NCBI GenBank assembly: GCA_023212695.1
Contig: JALCCG010000304.1
Coordinates: 1-24,643, forward strand
Length of the DNA stretch: 24,643 bases
DNA from: Sporisorium sorghi
Lineage: Eukaryota > Basidiomycota > Ustilaginomycetes > Ustilaginales > Ustilaginaceae
Reading direction: 5' to 3'
Shown: piece after piece, positions 1 to 8,839 of the stretch
Position numbering within the stretch: position 1 is the first letter of the stretch
How the letters are laid out: each line of letters begins with the position of its first letter
Notes under the pieces: generated by a model
Seen by the model: only the letters and a program-made list of their open reading frames with translations
Database searches by the model: none
What the model was told of the DNA's origin: nothing
Made by a program: the position numbers and the translations under genes

Positions 1-83
1 AGACAACAAAAAACAAAAACAACCAAAAAAACGAAAAAACGAGACAAAACTAACCAAAAAAAAAAAAAAAAAAAAAAAAAAGA

Positions 84-137
<54 letters not shown>
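1..137. repeat. A-rich low-complexity tract with two long A runs
   Basis: The first 137 bases are almost only A and C on this strand. They include an uninterrupted run of 26 A (56-81) and another of 53 A (85-137). Runs this long are prone to slippage and to sequencing or assembly error, so their exact length should not be trusted. Confidence 0.9.
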
Positions 138-138
<1 letters not shown>

Positions 139-1254
139 CGACGTGGGAAAGCGCAGATCAAACAGAAGCCAAAGAGCACTTCTCGAATGTTTGCAAACGG
201 CGCTACTGTACGCCGACAGCGACCCGCGTTATCTAAGCCGTTGCATGTGCATGATTCCGGCTAAAAAATAAATAAATAAATCGCATCGCTGCCAGTCGTG
301 TGTACCTGGCAGTCGCTAAAAAAAATAAAAAAAATCTTTTTGCGAGGTTGCCCTTGCTCGTTACCCCCTTCCTTCCTTGCTCGAGCCGCATTAGCGCGGT
401 TGCTTCCACTCCCTGACATCGAACCTGACCGATACTGCTCTGTGGTTCCAACTTTGCTGCAAGGTATGCACAGAAAGGTTCTTGCTTCGAACGCTGACAG
501 AGAAGGAAGAATCCAAGTGCGTGAGGGTTCCACGCAAGGCTGTCGACTTTGGTCGGACTTTGAAGTCGCCCCTCACTTTTGATCGAGATTGAACATATAC
601 CATCGCCGATCAAAAGCTGGTCTGCCTTGGACGATTGCCCCGCAAACGTTGCAGCGAGGAACTGTTCCAAAATTGGCATCCCTTGCTCCGGAGTCCATGT
701 GTCGTCTCCAAGTTTGTCCCGCCTGTGATGTTCGCTCCGGCTGCGAGTCTGCAGCGAGACACTTCTCTCTTTAATCACACTGCTTTTGAACATAGCGCCG
801 GCAAAGAGCAGAGGTGCTCTTGACTATGCATTGGGTCTCACATCCTGGTGTTGTCGACAGTGACAGAGCGGCTTTCGTCCTTGGCCCAATTCCAAGAGGA
901 TCGAGTCACGGCTTCCGAAGCAAAACCACAAACACGTCTCGTCTCGTCTGTGCAGTGCTATGCCGTCGCGAGACCTCTGAGGTGAAACTGCAAACTTTTT
1001 GCATGACGCAGAACTCGCGGTGCAGTAGTGTCACTCTGCACCGCTCTGCAAGCTTAGCCAAAAGAATGACAGAAGTCTTGCCAAGCAGAAACCGCAAACA
1101 TTGGCCCTCTCGTTCGTAGTCGCAATGCTGTGTGGACCGACGCACGCGAGCTTCGGGTCCACTTTGCCTGGGTGTGTCTGCGTAAAGAAATGTTTGGGAA
1201 AACTAAAAATAAAAGTGGGAGCAAAAAAAGTCATGAAATCCAGTGCGGCGGTCC

Positions 1255-1257
<3 letters not shown>

Positions 1258-1294
<37 letters not shown>
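1258..1294. repeat. poly-T tract (37 bp)
   Basis: An uninterrupted run of 37 T follows a run of five C. No gene is nearby. It is a mononucleotide microsatellite that could affect nucleosome placement, but no function can be shown. Confidence 0.9.
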
Positions 1295-2020
1295 CACCAG
1301 TGAGAGCGAGCGAGGAGGCGTTCCTCAATGTCTCGACTTAATTTGCCGAACATCCGCGCGCCCTCGCATGCACGCCAAAAGGCATGGGCTGCTCGCGATC
1401 TTGCTCTTTTTGTTCGCCCATGCAAGCTTTTGTCATGCTCGGCAGAGCCTCGAGTTGCACAGGTGCCGGTACACTAGCGAGAGGGAAAAGCGAGCATGCG
1501 CCCCTGTTGAACTCGGTTGCTCTCCTCACCTCCGACGTTTCCCCTTGCGACGGAGCGATAATTGAAAGTTTTGCATGCTGTGTGTCTCTTCTCGGTCAAC
1601 GCTTCCGTTTGCGCACAAGAAATGCTGTGCGATGCCACGACGACTTTGGTGAGCTCCTTCTAGTGGTGGCGCTGGTGTTTTGTTAGGCAAAAACTCGGTG
1701 GAAAGACACCCGCCGGTCCGCATCGGCGCGCGTGAGGGCTTTGCAGTTGTTGCAGTTCGTATGGCTGGATTACAACAGACTCGCTGTTGTGGGCCCAAGG
1801 TGAGCTCGATTGTGCAAGCTTGTGCAAGCTTGAACGCCGAGTTTGAAACGGACCGCTTCGATGGTCGGTTGGGTCGGACGTTTGAAATGCAATTTCGTCT
1901 GTCGCCTTTTTCCGGGTTTGGCCTGCCGTGCGTCGATTTTCGTAAAACTTTCTTTTCATAAAATTTTAAGCTACAATCTGTCGCTCAGTCACGCTCCCAA
2001 CGACCCTTCTTGCATGTTGC

Positions 2021-2065
2021 AGTGCAGTGCAGTGCAGTGCAGTGCAGTGCAAGGCAAGGCAAGGC
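2021..2065. repeat. AGTGC x6 followed by AAGGC x3 pentamer repeat
   Basis: Six perfect AGTGC units (2021-2050) are followed directly by three AAGGC units (2051-2065). The second unit differs from the first at two positions, so the block looks like a tandem array in which a variant unit was itself amplified. Confidence 0.9.
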
Positions 2066-2961
2066 GAGAAGGCAGAGAACCGCGCAAACCGGCGTTCGCA
2101 CCGCTTTCCCCACTGTCACGCTGTCGCGCTAGTCAATCGCTCTGTCAGTCGCACTGTCACAGAGTGCATGGTAGAATTTGTGGTTTGCCTGCACTTTGAC
2201 GACGGCTCGCTTGGTTGGCAGTCAAAGCACCAACCTCTCCGTCTCATCGTGCGCGCGCCTCTCATTTCGCCTCGTCGAGATCGCCTTTGCCTTTGCCATT
2301 CCCCTCTCGACTGGTCAATTCCCGCATCCTGTGCCGTCACTTCCCCCCCCCCCCTGTCGTTGGACGACAAGGTGCGCCCTCAACAGACAAGCCTTTGCGC
2401 CTCCCTTATACCATCACTTTGCGCCCTCGCCCTCGAACCTCTTTGTTGATTTGTGCACTTCACCTCTCCATCAACGACGCCACGCCCTTTTTGCCAGTCC
2501 CACTTGTCTCACTCGTCGTCGTCGCAGTTGATCTGCAAACTAGCTCTGCTTCGCTGGCCGACAACGAGGCAGTGATAGCATAGCCGCCACCATCGCAGGC
2601 CCATTTCTTCTTCGCTTCAGCACCACCACCCTCCAGACCATCGCCGGTGTCGTTGAAATCACACTGCGCATATCACTGCTTCACTGCCATTTTCCTGCAA
2701 GAACCCCTACTGCTCATTCACACGCACACGCTTCGGGTTTCAAGCACCGGCCCACGACCTCATCTCTCTCCTCACCGTCGAGGCCTCGAGTTCTTCGACC
2801 TTAGGCAAATCTGCCTGCATCTTGCTTCGGCCGTCTTGCATGCTCCGAAAGCCCCCGGCTGACCCCTTGCTCATCTCGTGCTCAAGCGATCCCACGCCTG
2901 CCTTCTCGAGACCAATCTTTGCCGTTGGAGCGCCACCACGCTGCCCCCACGCTGCATACAC

Positions 2962-5900
2962 ATGACCATGCAGGCAACTCAACCACAACCGCCGCTCCGA
3001 AGCGAGATGCGCTCCCAGTCTCCAAATACCATCCTTCAAGTCCACTCGTCCGCACTCGATAGGCTCAGCAAGATGAATGCCGCTGCTCGAGTCGCTTCCG
3101 CCAGTAACGCCCCTTCCTCATCTTCTCCATCTCCTTTTCTTCCATCACCCACATCCGCGTCTGCGTCCGCACTCGCTGACAGTGACGCTACCCACACCAA
3201 CCGCTCCTCCACTTCTCCTGCTGACACAATCGAGCGCACAGACTCAAGCTACCCCACACAGTCTTCGGGTCGCAGCAAAGTCGATATCGAGCCTAGTCAA
3301 AACTCATCTTCAGCTCTGCGCAGGCCGGCATCGGTGTCCTCCAACACGTCCCTGTCCGACATCGAGGCGTACAGTGCCTTCTTCGACGACTATTACTCTT
3401 CTCAAGGGCCCTTCGAGGCAACACGTACCGAGTCCGACGTACGCGACTCGGGATTCCAGCCGCTTCAGCTCGACTTTGTCGGTGACAGCGCTGACCGCCA
3501 AGGCGAGAACAGCCACGACAACAACGACCTAGCCGCATACAAGTCCCCACAGTCGTTCGTCATGAATCTCGACACACTCACACGCAGTAGCGCCGACCAC
3601 TACGCATACAACACCGAGGGCTACTCGGACCCCAATGCGCAGTACGGTGCCAAGGCGGGCGAGGATGCACACGAGGCATTTAGCATCGAAGACTCGTACG
3701 CGCAGCTCATCTCGAGGCTCTCTTTCGCTCATGACGGTGCCGCTGCTCTGATCGAAGAGCAACCTCGCAACCATCGAAGGTCGTACGAGCACAGCCAGCT
3801 CTACGCCGAGCAGGCCACGCCCAAGACGCAGTCCTCCAAGGACTCGCCGTTTGCGGCTAGCCTCGCGTCAGCCAGCAGTTCGTGCGATGCGCACGAGGAT
3901 GAGCTCAGGACACCGCCTGAACCTAATTTTGGCGGGTTTGAGCCGTCTGTCGACGAGGCCAAGTATCCGTCGGCGCGTCGACCTTCTGTTCCCGCTTCTG
4001 GACCATCCTCCTTGCAAGCTCAGACGCCACCCTCTGCATCGTTCAAGAACGACGCTGCCGCTCTTCAGCTGCGCTCTCCTTTCCAGCATGTTCCGCATCA
4101 CCAAACGCAGCAGTCGTGGCAGCTGGGCGACCACATCGACACCCATGCCCTGTTTGGTCGCTTCGATATCGGCGACAGCTCCGAGCTCGAACTGCTCAGC
4201 GACAATGTCGGCGAACAACGTGCCGCGGCGGGCAAGGCCAGGATGACGCCGCGCCACTCGCCTCCTCCATCCAGTGCTAGCCACGAGAGGCGCAGGTCGT
4301 CGGTGTATGCTGCCGTTGAGAGCAACAAGCCTTTCACTCGACTCGGTCCCCAGGATGTGGTCTTTAGCGCATCTACTCTGCCCGAGCGCCAACCGACTGC
4401 CAGCGGCTGCATCGACATTGTCGTATCGCGCTATCCGTCGATCTGCGATGCGCCTCTGCGCGAGTTTGGCGAAGACGGTCAGCCCTTGCCGCCCACCAAG
4501 AAGCAAGAGACGAGCGACGAGGAGCGTCGGGCGCGTCGTGAAGCGCTGCAGGTCAAGTTCTGCGCCAAGCAACGGTTGTCGCTCATCAAGGCCATGATTG
4601 TCATGGAGTCGCGCTCGGCATCCTGGAAGCGTATCGGCCCTCTGAACGCCAACAACAAGACAACCCACGCCACCTCGGAGCAGCAACAGCAGTCCGACGC
4701 TTCGCCTCGCACTTCAAGCGAAATTGGTCGTCTGCCTCCCATGCCGAGTCCGTGGTCGATGGAGGTTCGGCACGAGCAGCTCGACGTGGCACAGATCAAG
4801 GGCAAGTCGAAAAAGACGATCGAGCTCGCGTCCCTTCGCACCAACGCCCAATGTGTCAGGTGCGAAGGCAGCGGACTGGGCGCCTGCCACACGTGCAAAG
4901 CCGAGCAGGCGGACGAGTGCTTCTGGTGCTGCGGCACGGGACGCGAGAAGACGCGTGCGCAGGCGTGGTGCCGTCGCTGCCAAGGTGCTGGCGTGCTCAA
5001 GTGCAACACGTGTCACGGCAGCCTCGAGTCCCAGTGCGCATCGTGCGAGGGCAAGGGTACGGGAGAGTACGGCTTCTTTGTCGATGTGACGGTCAAGCGT
5101 GTCGAGATGCCGGCGGTACCCATCTCGACGCTGTTTCCGCAGTTCGAACGCGGTTCTGGCGCGTTCCAGCCTTCGTACGACGAGGTGAAAGCGGCAGCGA
5201 CGCTTGCGCTGTGGGACTCGATCACTAAGCTGACCGAGGCACGCACGCAGGCGGTGGCGACCAAGGGCGGCAAGGCCAAGGGTAAGGAGATGGTGCCCGT
5301 GATGGCGGCGTGCACGTGGGAGAACTCGACCACGCACATTGTGGCATTGGACGTGCCGCAAGCAGCCAAGTTCAAGAAGGGAGCCTCACCCGCTCTGCGT
5401 CCTGAGGGTCTGCACCGAAAGATCCCGACCAAGAGGAGGTTCTTCACCGTGCCCACCGACGCCGACCTTCGATCGGTCGAGCTGTCCGAGGCCGAGGTGA
5501 AGAAGCTGGGCGCGGTCGAGTCGAGCACTGTCGGCGCGCACCAGCACGGTAGCGTCTCTAGCTACAGTAGCTCGCCTGCAACGAGCACGTTTGATCTCGG
5601 TGGCCGACCTCCGCTCGCCACCCCTGAGCAGGGAGGCAGTGTCTCGGGCTACTCGACGCCATCGCGTGTTCCTAGCCCGCGCGCCGACGTTCCTCCCGCC
5701 AAGCCAGCAGCCAAGGAGTTCGTCCACCGCCCCAGCCCGCTCTCGCAGCTCGCTCTCGCCACACCTGCCGCTCCGAACCTGCTTGCGGTGCAGCAGAGCC
5801 CGAGCCCCGGAAGCTGGGATGAAGGCGGTCCCGCGAACCAATACTCGGCGTCGCCACGCCACTTTGACGCACAGGATCACGAGCGCGCCCCTGCGTCCAA

Positions 5901-5991
5901 AGCCAGGCGACCTTCGGCGGGCAACATCCTGGCCAAGAAGCTCAGCTCCAACTTGCTCAACAAGCTCGGCGCCCATCGTGGCAGCGTCTAG
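2962..5991 (+). CDS. SSUH2-like protein with DnaJ-type cysteine-rich zinc domain
   Basis: Protein of 1009 aa, no intron needed. The frame is open upstream to 2878, but its first ATG is at 2962; a second ATG at 2968 has a better context (A at -3), so either may be used. Residues 1 to about 500 are Ser/Pro/Ala-rich and look disordered. Around 526-560 lies a conserved-looking stretch containing KFCAKQRLSLIKAM. Residues 631-699 hold six CxxC pairs (CVRC, CHTC, CFWCC, CRRC, CNTC, CASC), several followed by GxG, then a hydrophobic segment. Their order and spacing resemble animal SSUH2 (ssu-2 homologue), which has a DnaJ-type cysteine-rich region but no J domain; no HPD motif is present here either. 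The tail is Ser/Pro-rich and ends in a basic, Leu-rich helix. The zinc domain probably binds proteins, but the cellular role is unknown. The family call is fairly sure, the function is not. Confidence 0.82.
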   Translation: MTMQATQPQPPLRSEMRSQSPNTILQVHSSALDRLSKMNAAARVASASNAPSSSSPSPFLPSPTSASASALADSDATHTNRSSTSPADTIERTDSSYPTQSSGRSKVDIEPSQNSSSALRRPASVSSNTSLSDIEAYSAFFDDYYSSQGPFEATRTESDVRDSGFQPLQLDFVGDSADRQGENSHDNNDLAAYKSPQSFVMNLDTLTRSSADHYAYNTEGYSDPNAQYGAKAGEDAHEAFSIEDSYAQLISRLSFAHDGAAALIEEQPRNHRRSYEHSQLYAEQATPKTQSSKDSPFAASLASASSSCDAHEDELRTPPEPNFGGFEPSVDEAKYPSARRPSVPASGPSSLQAQTPPSASFKNDAAALQLRSPFQHVPHHQTQQSWQLGDHIDTHALFGRFDIGDSSELELLSDNVGEQRAAAGKARMTPRHSPPPSSASHERRRSSVYAAVESNKPFTRLGPQDVVFSASTLPERQPTASGCIDIVVSRYPSICDAPLREFGEDGQPLPPTKKQETSDEERRARREALQVKFCAKQRLSLIKAMIVMESRSASWKRIGPLNANNKTTHATSEQQQQSDASPRTSSEIGRLPPMPSPWSMEVRHEQLDVAQIKGKSKKTIELASLRTNAQCVRCEGSGLGACHTCKAEQADECFWCCGTGREKTRAQAWCRRCQGAGVLKCNTCHGSLESQCASCEGKGTGEYGFFVDVTVKRVEMPAVPISTLFPQFERGSGAFQPSYDEVKAAATLALWDSITKLTEARTQAVATKGGKAKGKEMVPVMAACTWENSTTHIVALDVPQAAKFKKGASPALRPEGLHRKIPTKRRFFTVPTDADLRSVELSEAEVKKLGAVESSTVGAHQHGSVSSYSSSPATSTFDLGGRPPLATPEQGGSVSGYSTPSRVPSPRADVPPAKPAAKEFVHRPSPLSQLALATPAAPNLLAVQQSPSPGSWDEGGPANQYSASPRHFDAQDHERAPASKARRPSAGNILAKKLSSNLLNKLGAHRGSV

Positions 5992-6294
5992 ATGTTTCAA
6001 ACCAGTCCCCAACCTCGTGCACATTCATTCCATAGACTTGTCTCTCTTTTCGCACTCATTCTCTTGCACATCGTGTCATGCAGCATCTGTTCCGCTAGCA
6101 ATTGATCGTTTGATGTTCTTGGTTCTGGGTTGTGTGTCTGTCTGCCTTGAGCTGGTGAGTGCATCCTCGATTGACGGGTGAGAAGGTGCAGACAACTTTT
6201 TCGCCTTAAATTTGTGAGTGTGTAGGGCGTAACATATGCGAAAATTGATCTGGAGCCGAATCCCGAAATAAGAAAAAAGTTCTAAACCAACCAA

Positions 6295-6344
<50 letters not shown>

Positions 6345-6509
6345 GTTGAACGAGAGAAAAGCGGTTCGCTGAACCCTTCTTTGCTTCAGATCGACATCTT
6401 CCGTTTCTACTTTGCTACCGCCCACCTACTTGTCCTGGTCGACACACTCACTCATATACCCCCTGTCTTACTCGACATCAGCTTATACTCACGTGGCACA
6501 CTGGGCACA
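5992..6509. other. intergenic region between SSUH2-like gene and KRI1
   Basis: These 518 bp between two genes on the same strand hold the 3' end of the first gene and the promoter and leader of KRI1. An A-rich stretch near 6260 containing AAATAAG could serve polyadenylation. The 44-bp A run lies 170 bp before the KRI1 start. No ATG occurs between the A run and the KRI1 start, so the leader has no upstream ORF. Confidence 0.55.
6296..6339. repeat. poly-A tract (44 bp) upstream of KRI1
   Basis: An uninterrupted run of 44 A lies in the spacer between the SSUH2-like gene and KRI1. Poly(dA:dT) tracts in fungal promoters are known to exclude nucleosomes, and the place fits a constitutive promoter for KRI1. 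That role is inference. Confidence 0.85.
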
Positions 6510-8759
6510 ATGGATCTCTTCGGCGAATCTAGCGACTCGTTGGGCGCTACGCTCGACATCCGCACTCGACCAGAGGAATCGCTCAACCACTTCACCATCA
6601 ACAAAGAGTTCGCCGAGCGCTACCTGCACAACAAGCAGCGGGCCGAGATCCACCAGCTTGAAGCTAAATACGGCAAGGATGCGCTTGCTTCCGACGACGA
6701 CGGCGATTCGGAGACCGATTCCGAGAGCGATGTCACCGAGGACGAGGACGGAGATCAGATCAACGCCAATGTAGACGCCGCCATCTTTCGAACACTCCAG
6801 CGCATTCGTAACAAGGACGCTGCGCTGTATGACTCAAAGACCGATATTTTTGCGCAGGAGGCTGAAGCGGCACAGCGCGCTGCTCAAGCTTCGGGAGCTT
6901 CCTCGTCTAGTTCTGCTCCCAAGAAGTCGGGGACTACAAAGAAGGACAAGAAGCTGACTCTGCAAGACTACCAGAGGCAACGAGTGCAGGAGCTCATCGA
7001 GACGTCAGAGAATCCGGCAGAAGCATTGGCGGAAGCGACTATGGGCGATCGTGCCAAGGGGATCTTCAACACTGACGACGACGACGGCGGCGGCGACAGG
7101 AGGCCGTTTGCCCAGGAGCAGGAAGACTTGCGCAAGGAGGTATCCCAGGCTTTCCATGCTGGCATCGGAGATGAGGACGATCTGTTCGTCAAGCGGTCCG
7201 AAGCGCAAAACGGCGATGGCTCTTCTTATCGAGACGCAGTGCTTGCGTCGCTCGGACCCAATGCAGACGAGAACACCATCCGCCAAGCCATTCGTCGCGA
7301 CGAAGCTGCGGCTTCAACCTCAGTTCTCGCCAACGACAGCGAGGCCGAGCAGAAGAAGAACGAGGACTTTTTGCTCAACTACATCCTCAACCGCGGCTGG
7401 ATCGACAAGTCGGCCGACGAAGCACGCCCCGTCAAGCCGCGTCTTACAAAAGCCATGCTCAAAAGCAAAGATGCCGCGGAGAACGGCGAGGCTGCCTCGG
7501 GCGAGCAGGATGGAGATGCCGACACTGCCGCAGGACACGCGTACGGCCGTGACTGGGAGGCGGAAGCAGCCGAGCTCGAGTCCGAGGCCTCGTTCGATTC
7601 CATGGCAGACGCCTTCGAGACCGCCTACAACTTCCGCTTCGAACAAGGTCCCGAATCGCTCACCATCCCCACCTACTCGCGTACGCCCAAGGACTCGGCG
7701 CGTCGCGAGGACAACACGCGCAAACGCAAGCGAGAAGAACGCGCCGCACGCAAGGACGAAGAGAAGCGGCTCAAGATGCAGGAGCTGTCGCGCCTCAAGA
7801 ACCTCAAGAGGCAGGAGATCGTCGACAAGCTCAAGAAGCTGCGCGAGGTCACGGGCTCCAGCGCCGTCGACCTGGACGGGCTGGATCTGGAGGGCGACTT
7901 CGACCCGGATGCGCACGACAAGGCGATGCAAAGGGCGTTTGGCGACCAGTACTACCAGGGCGAAGACGACGACGAGAAGCCCAGCTGGGACGACGACATC
8001 GACGACATCATCGCAGAGCACGAGGCCAACACGGCTTCGTCGAGCAAGAAGGGCAAGAAGGCCAAGCAGAGTCATGCCGCTGCCGGGGGTGATGATGACA
8101 GGATCGAGATGGATGCCGACTTTCTCGGAGATGATGGTGAAGGGGCAACTCTCGAGGCAGGCGGGTCGAAAGAGGCCGCACTGCGTGCGCGACTGGCCGA
8201 CAAGAAGCTGAGCAAGAAGGAACGCAAGAAGCTCAAGAAGAAGCTCAAAGCCGCGCTCTCCAAGACGACCTCCAACGCTGCCGCTGGCGCCGCATCCGAT
8301 TCCGACGCCGACGACGGCGAGGACGGTGTCGACGTCTCCGCCATGGACGCCGACGCCGTCCCTGCGCCCAACGACAAGAAAGCCATGGCGAAAGAGATGA
8401 TCGACTCGTACTACAACCTCGACTACGAAGACATGATCGGCGACCTCCCCACGCGCTTCAAGTACACCCAGGTCGCTCCCGCGGATTACGGCATGTCGGC
8501 CGTCGACATCCTCCTCGCCGACGACGAGCAGCTCAACACGGTCGTCGGACTGAAGAACCTGCAGCCGTACCGAAGGGGCAAGAACCGACCTGTGGATTTG
8601 GGCAAGAGGCTGGGTCAGTTCAGGAAGGACGTGTACGGCAACACGTCCAAGACGCAGGATGGTCAGGAGAAGGTGGCCAAGAAGAGGCTGGGCAAGAAGG
8701 AGAGGAATCGGTTGAAGGCTGCGGCTGAGGGCGAGGGGGCGCAGCAGAAGGCGGCGTAG
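6510..8759 (+). CDS. KRI1: KRI1-family ribosome biogenesis protein
   Basis: Protein of 749 aa. The ATG at 6510 has A at -3 and G at +4; the open frame extends further 5' but without an ATG. Near the N-terminus the segment FTINKEFAERYLHNKQR and the following helix match the KRI1 family start. A second family block, LLNYILNRGWID, is near residue 288, and the C-terminal KRI1 domain is at about 634-689 (SYYNLDYEDMIGDLPTRFKY and the following VGLKNLQPYR). Acidic and Lys-rich stretches lie between them, as usual for nucleolar proteins. In yeast, Kri1 is an essential nucleolar factor that works with Krr1 in 40S subunit assembly. The protein is longer than yeast Kri1 (about 590 aa), mainly through charged linkers. 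It ends 80 bp from the stop codon of the opposing P450 gene, so the 3' ends of the two transcripts probably overlap. Confidence 0.95.
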   Translation: MDLFGESSDSLGATLDIRTRPEESLNHFTINKEFAERYLHNKQRAEIHQLEAKYGKDALASDDDGDSETDSESDVTEDEDGDQINANVDAAIFRTLQRIRNKDAALYDSKTDIFAQEAEAAQRAAQASGASSSSSAPKKSGTTKKDKKLTLQDYQRQRVQELIETSENPAEALAEATMGDRAKGIFNTDDDDGGGDRRPFAQEQEDLRKEVSQAFHAGIGDEDDLFVKRSEAQNGDGSSYRDAVLASLGPNADENTIRQAIRRDEAAASTSVLANDSEAEQKKNEDFLLNYILNRGWIDKSADEARPVKPRLTKAMLKSKDAAENGEAASGEQDGDADTAAGHAYGRDWEAEAAELESEASFDSMADAFETAYNFRFEQGPESLTIPTYSRTPKDSARREDNTRKRKREERAARKDEEKRLKMQELSRLKNLKRQEIVDKLKKLREVTGSSAVDLDGLDLEGDFDPDAHDKAMQRAFGDQYYQGEDDDEKPSWDDDIDDIIAEHEANTASSSKKGKKAKQSHAAAGGDDDRIEMDADFLGDDGEGATLEAGGSKEAALRARLADKKLSKKERKKLKKKLKAALSKTTSNAAAGAASDSDADDGEDGVDVSAMDADAVPAPNDKKAMAKEMIDSYYNLDYEDMIGDLPTRFKYTQVAPADYGMSAVDILLADDEQLNTVVGLKNLQPYRRGKNRPVDLGKRLGQFRKDVYGNTSKTQDGQEKVAKKRLGKKERNRLKAAAEGEGAQQKAA

Positions 8760-8839
8760 GTTTGCAGAGGGGAGTCTTGAATGAAGGATTGTTTTCTTGT
8801 GTGAAGTGCGTGTGTGAGAGTGTGCCAGGTGAAGCGGGT

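Larger units (their letters stand above)
1..2961. other. gene-poor left flank, low-complexity tracts
   Basis: No open frame in these 2.9 kb gives a recognisable domain. The open frames are short, lie on both strands and overlap one another, and their translations are rich in Cys, Arg and Ser, as expected by chance. The stretch holds A-rich sequence at the left end, a 37-bp T run (1258-1294), AGTGC and AAGGC pentamers (2021-2065), a 12-bp C run (2343-2354), and increasingly pyrimidine-rich sequence towards 2962. The last few hundred bases probably contain the promoter and 5' leader of the gene starting at 2962. A non-coding RNA or a 5' leader intron cannot be excluded from sequence alone. Confidence 0.6.

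Noticed and set aside
1101..1565. A 154-codon frame crossing the poly-T run
   Set aside because: It contains a run of Phe from the T tract and has no known motif; the rest is Cys/Arg-rich as in random sequence.
3868..4686. A 272-codon minus-strand frame within the SSUH2-like gene
   Set aside because: No domain, Arg/Leu-rich, and fully inside a well-supported plus-strand gene.
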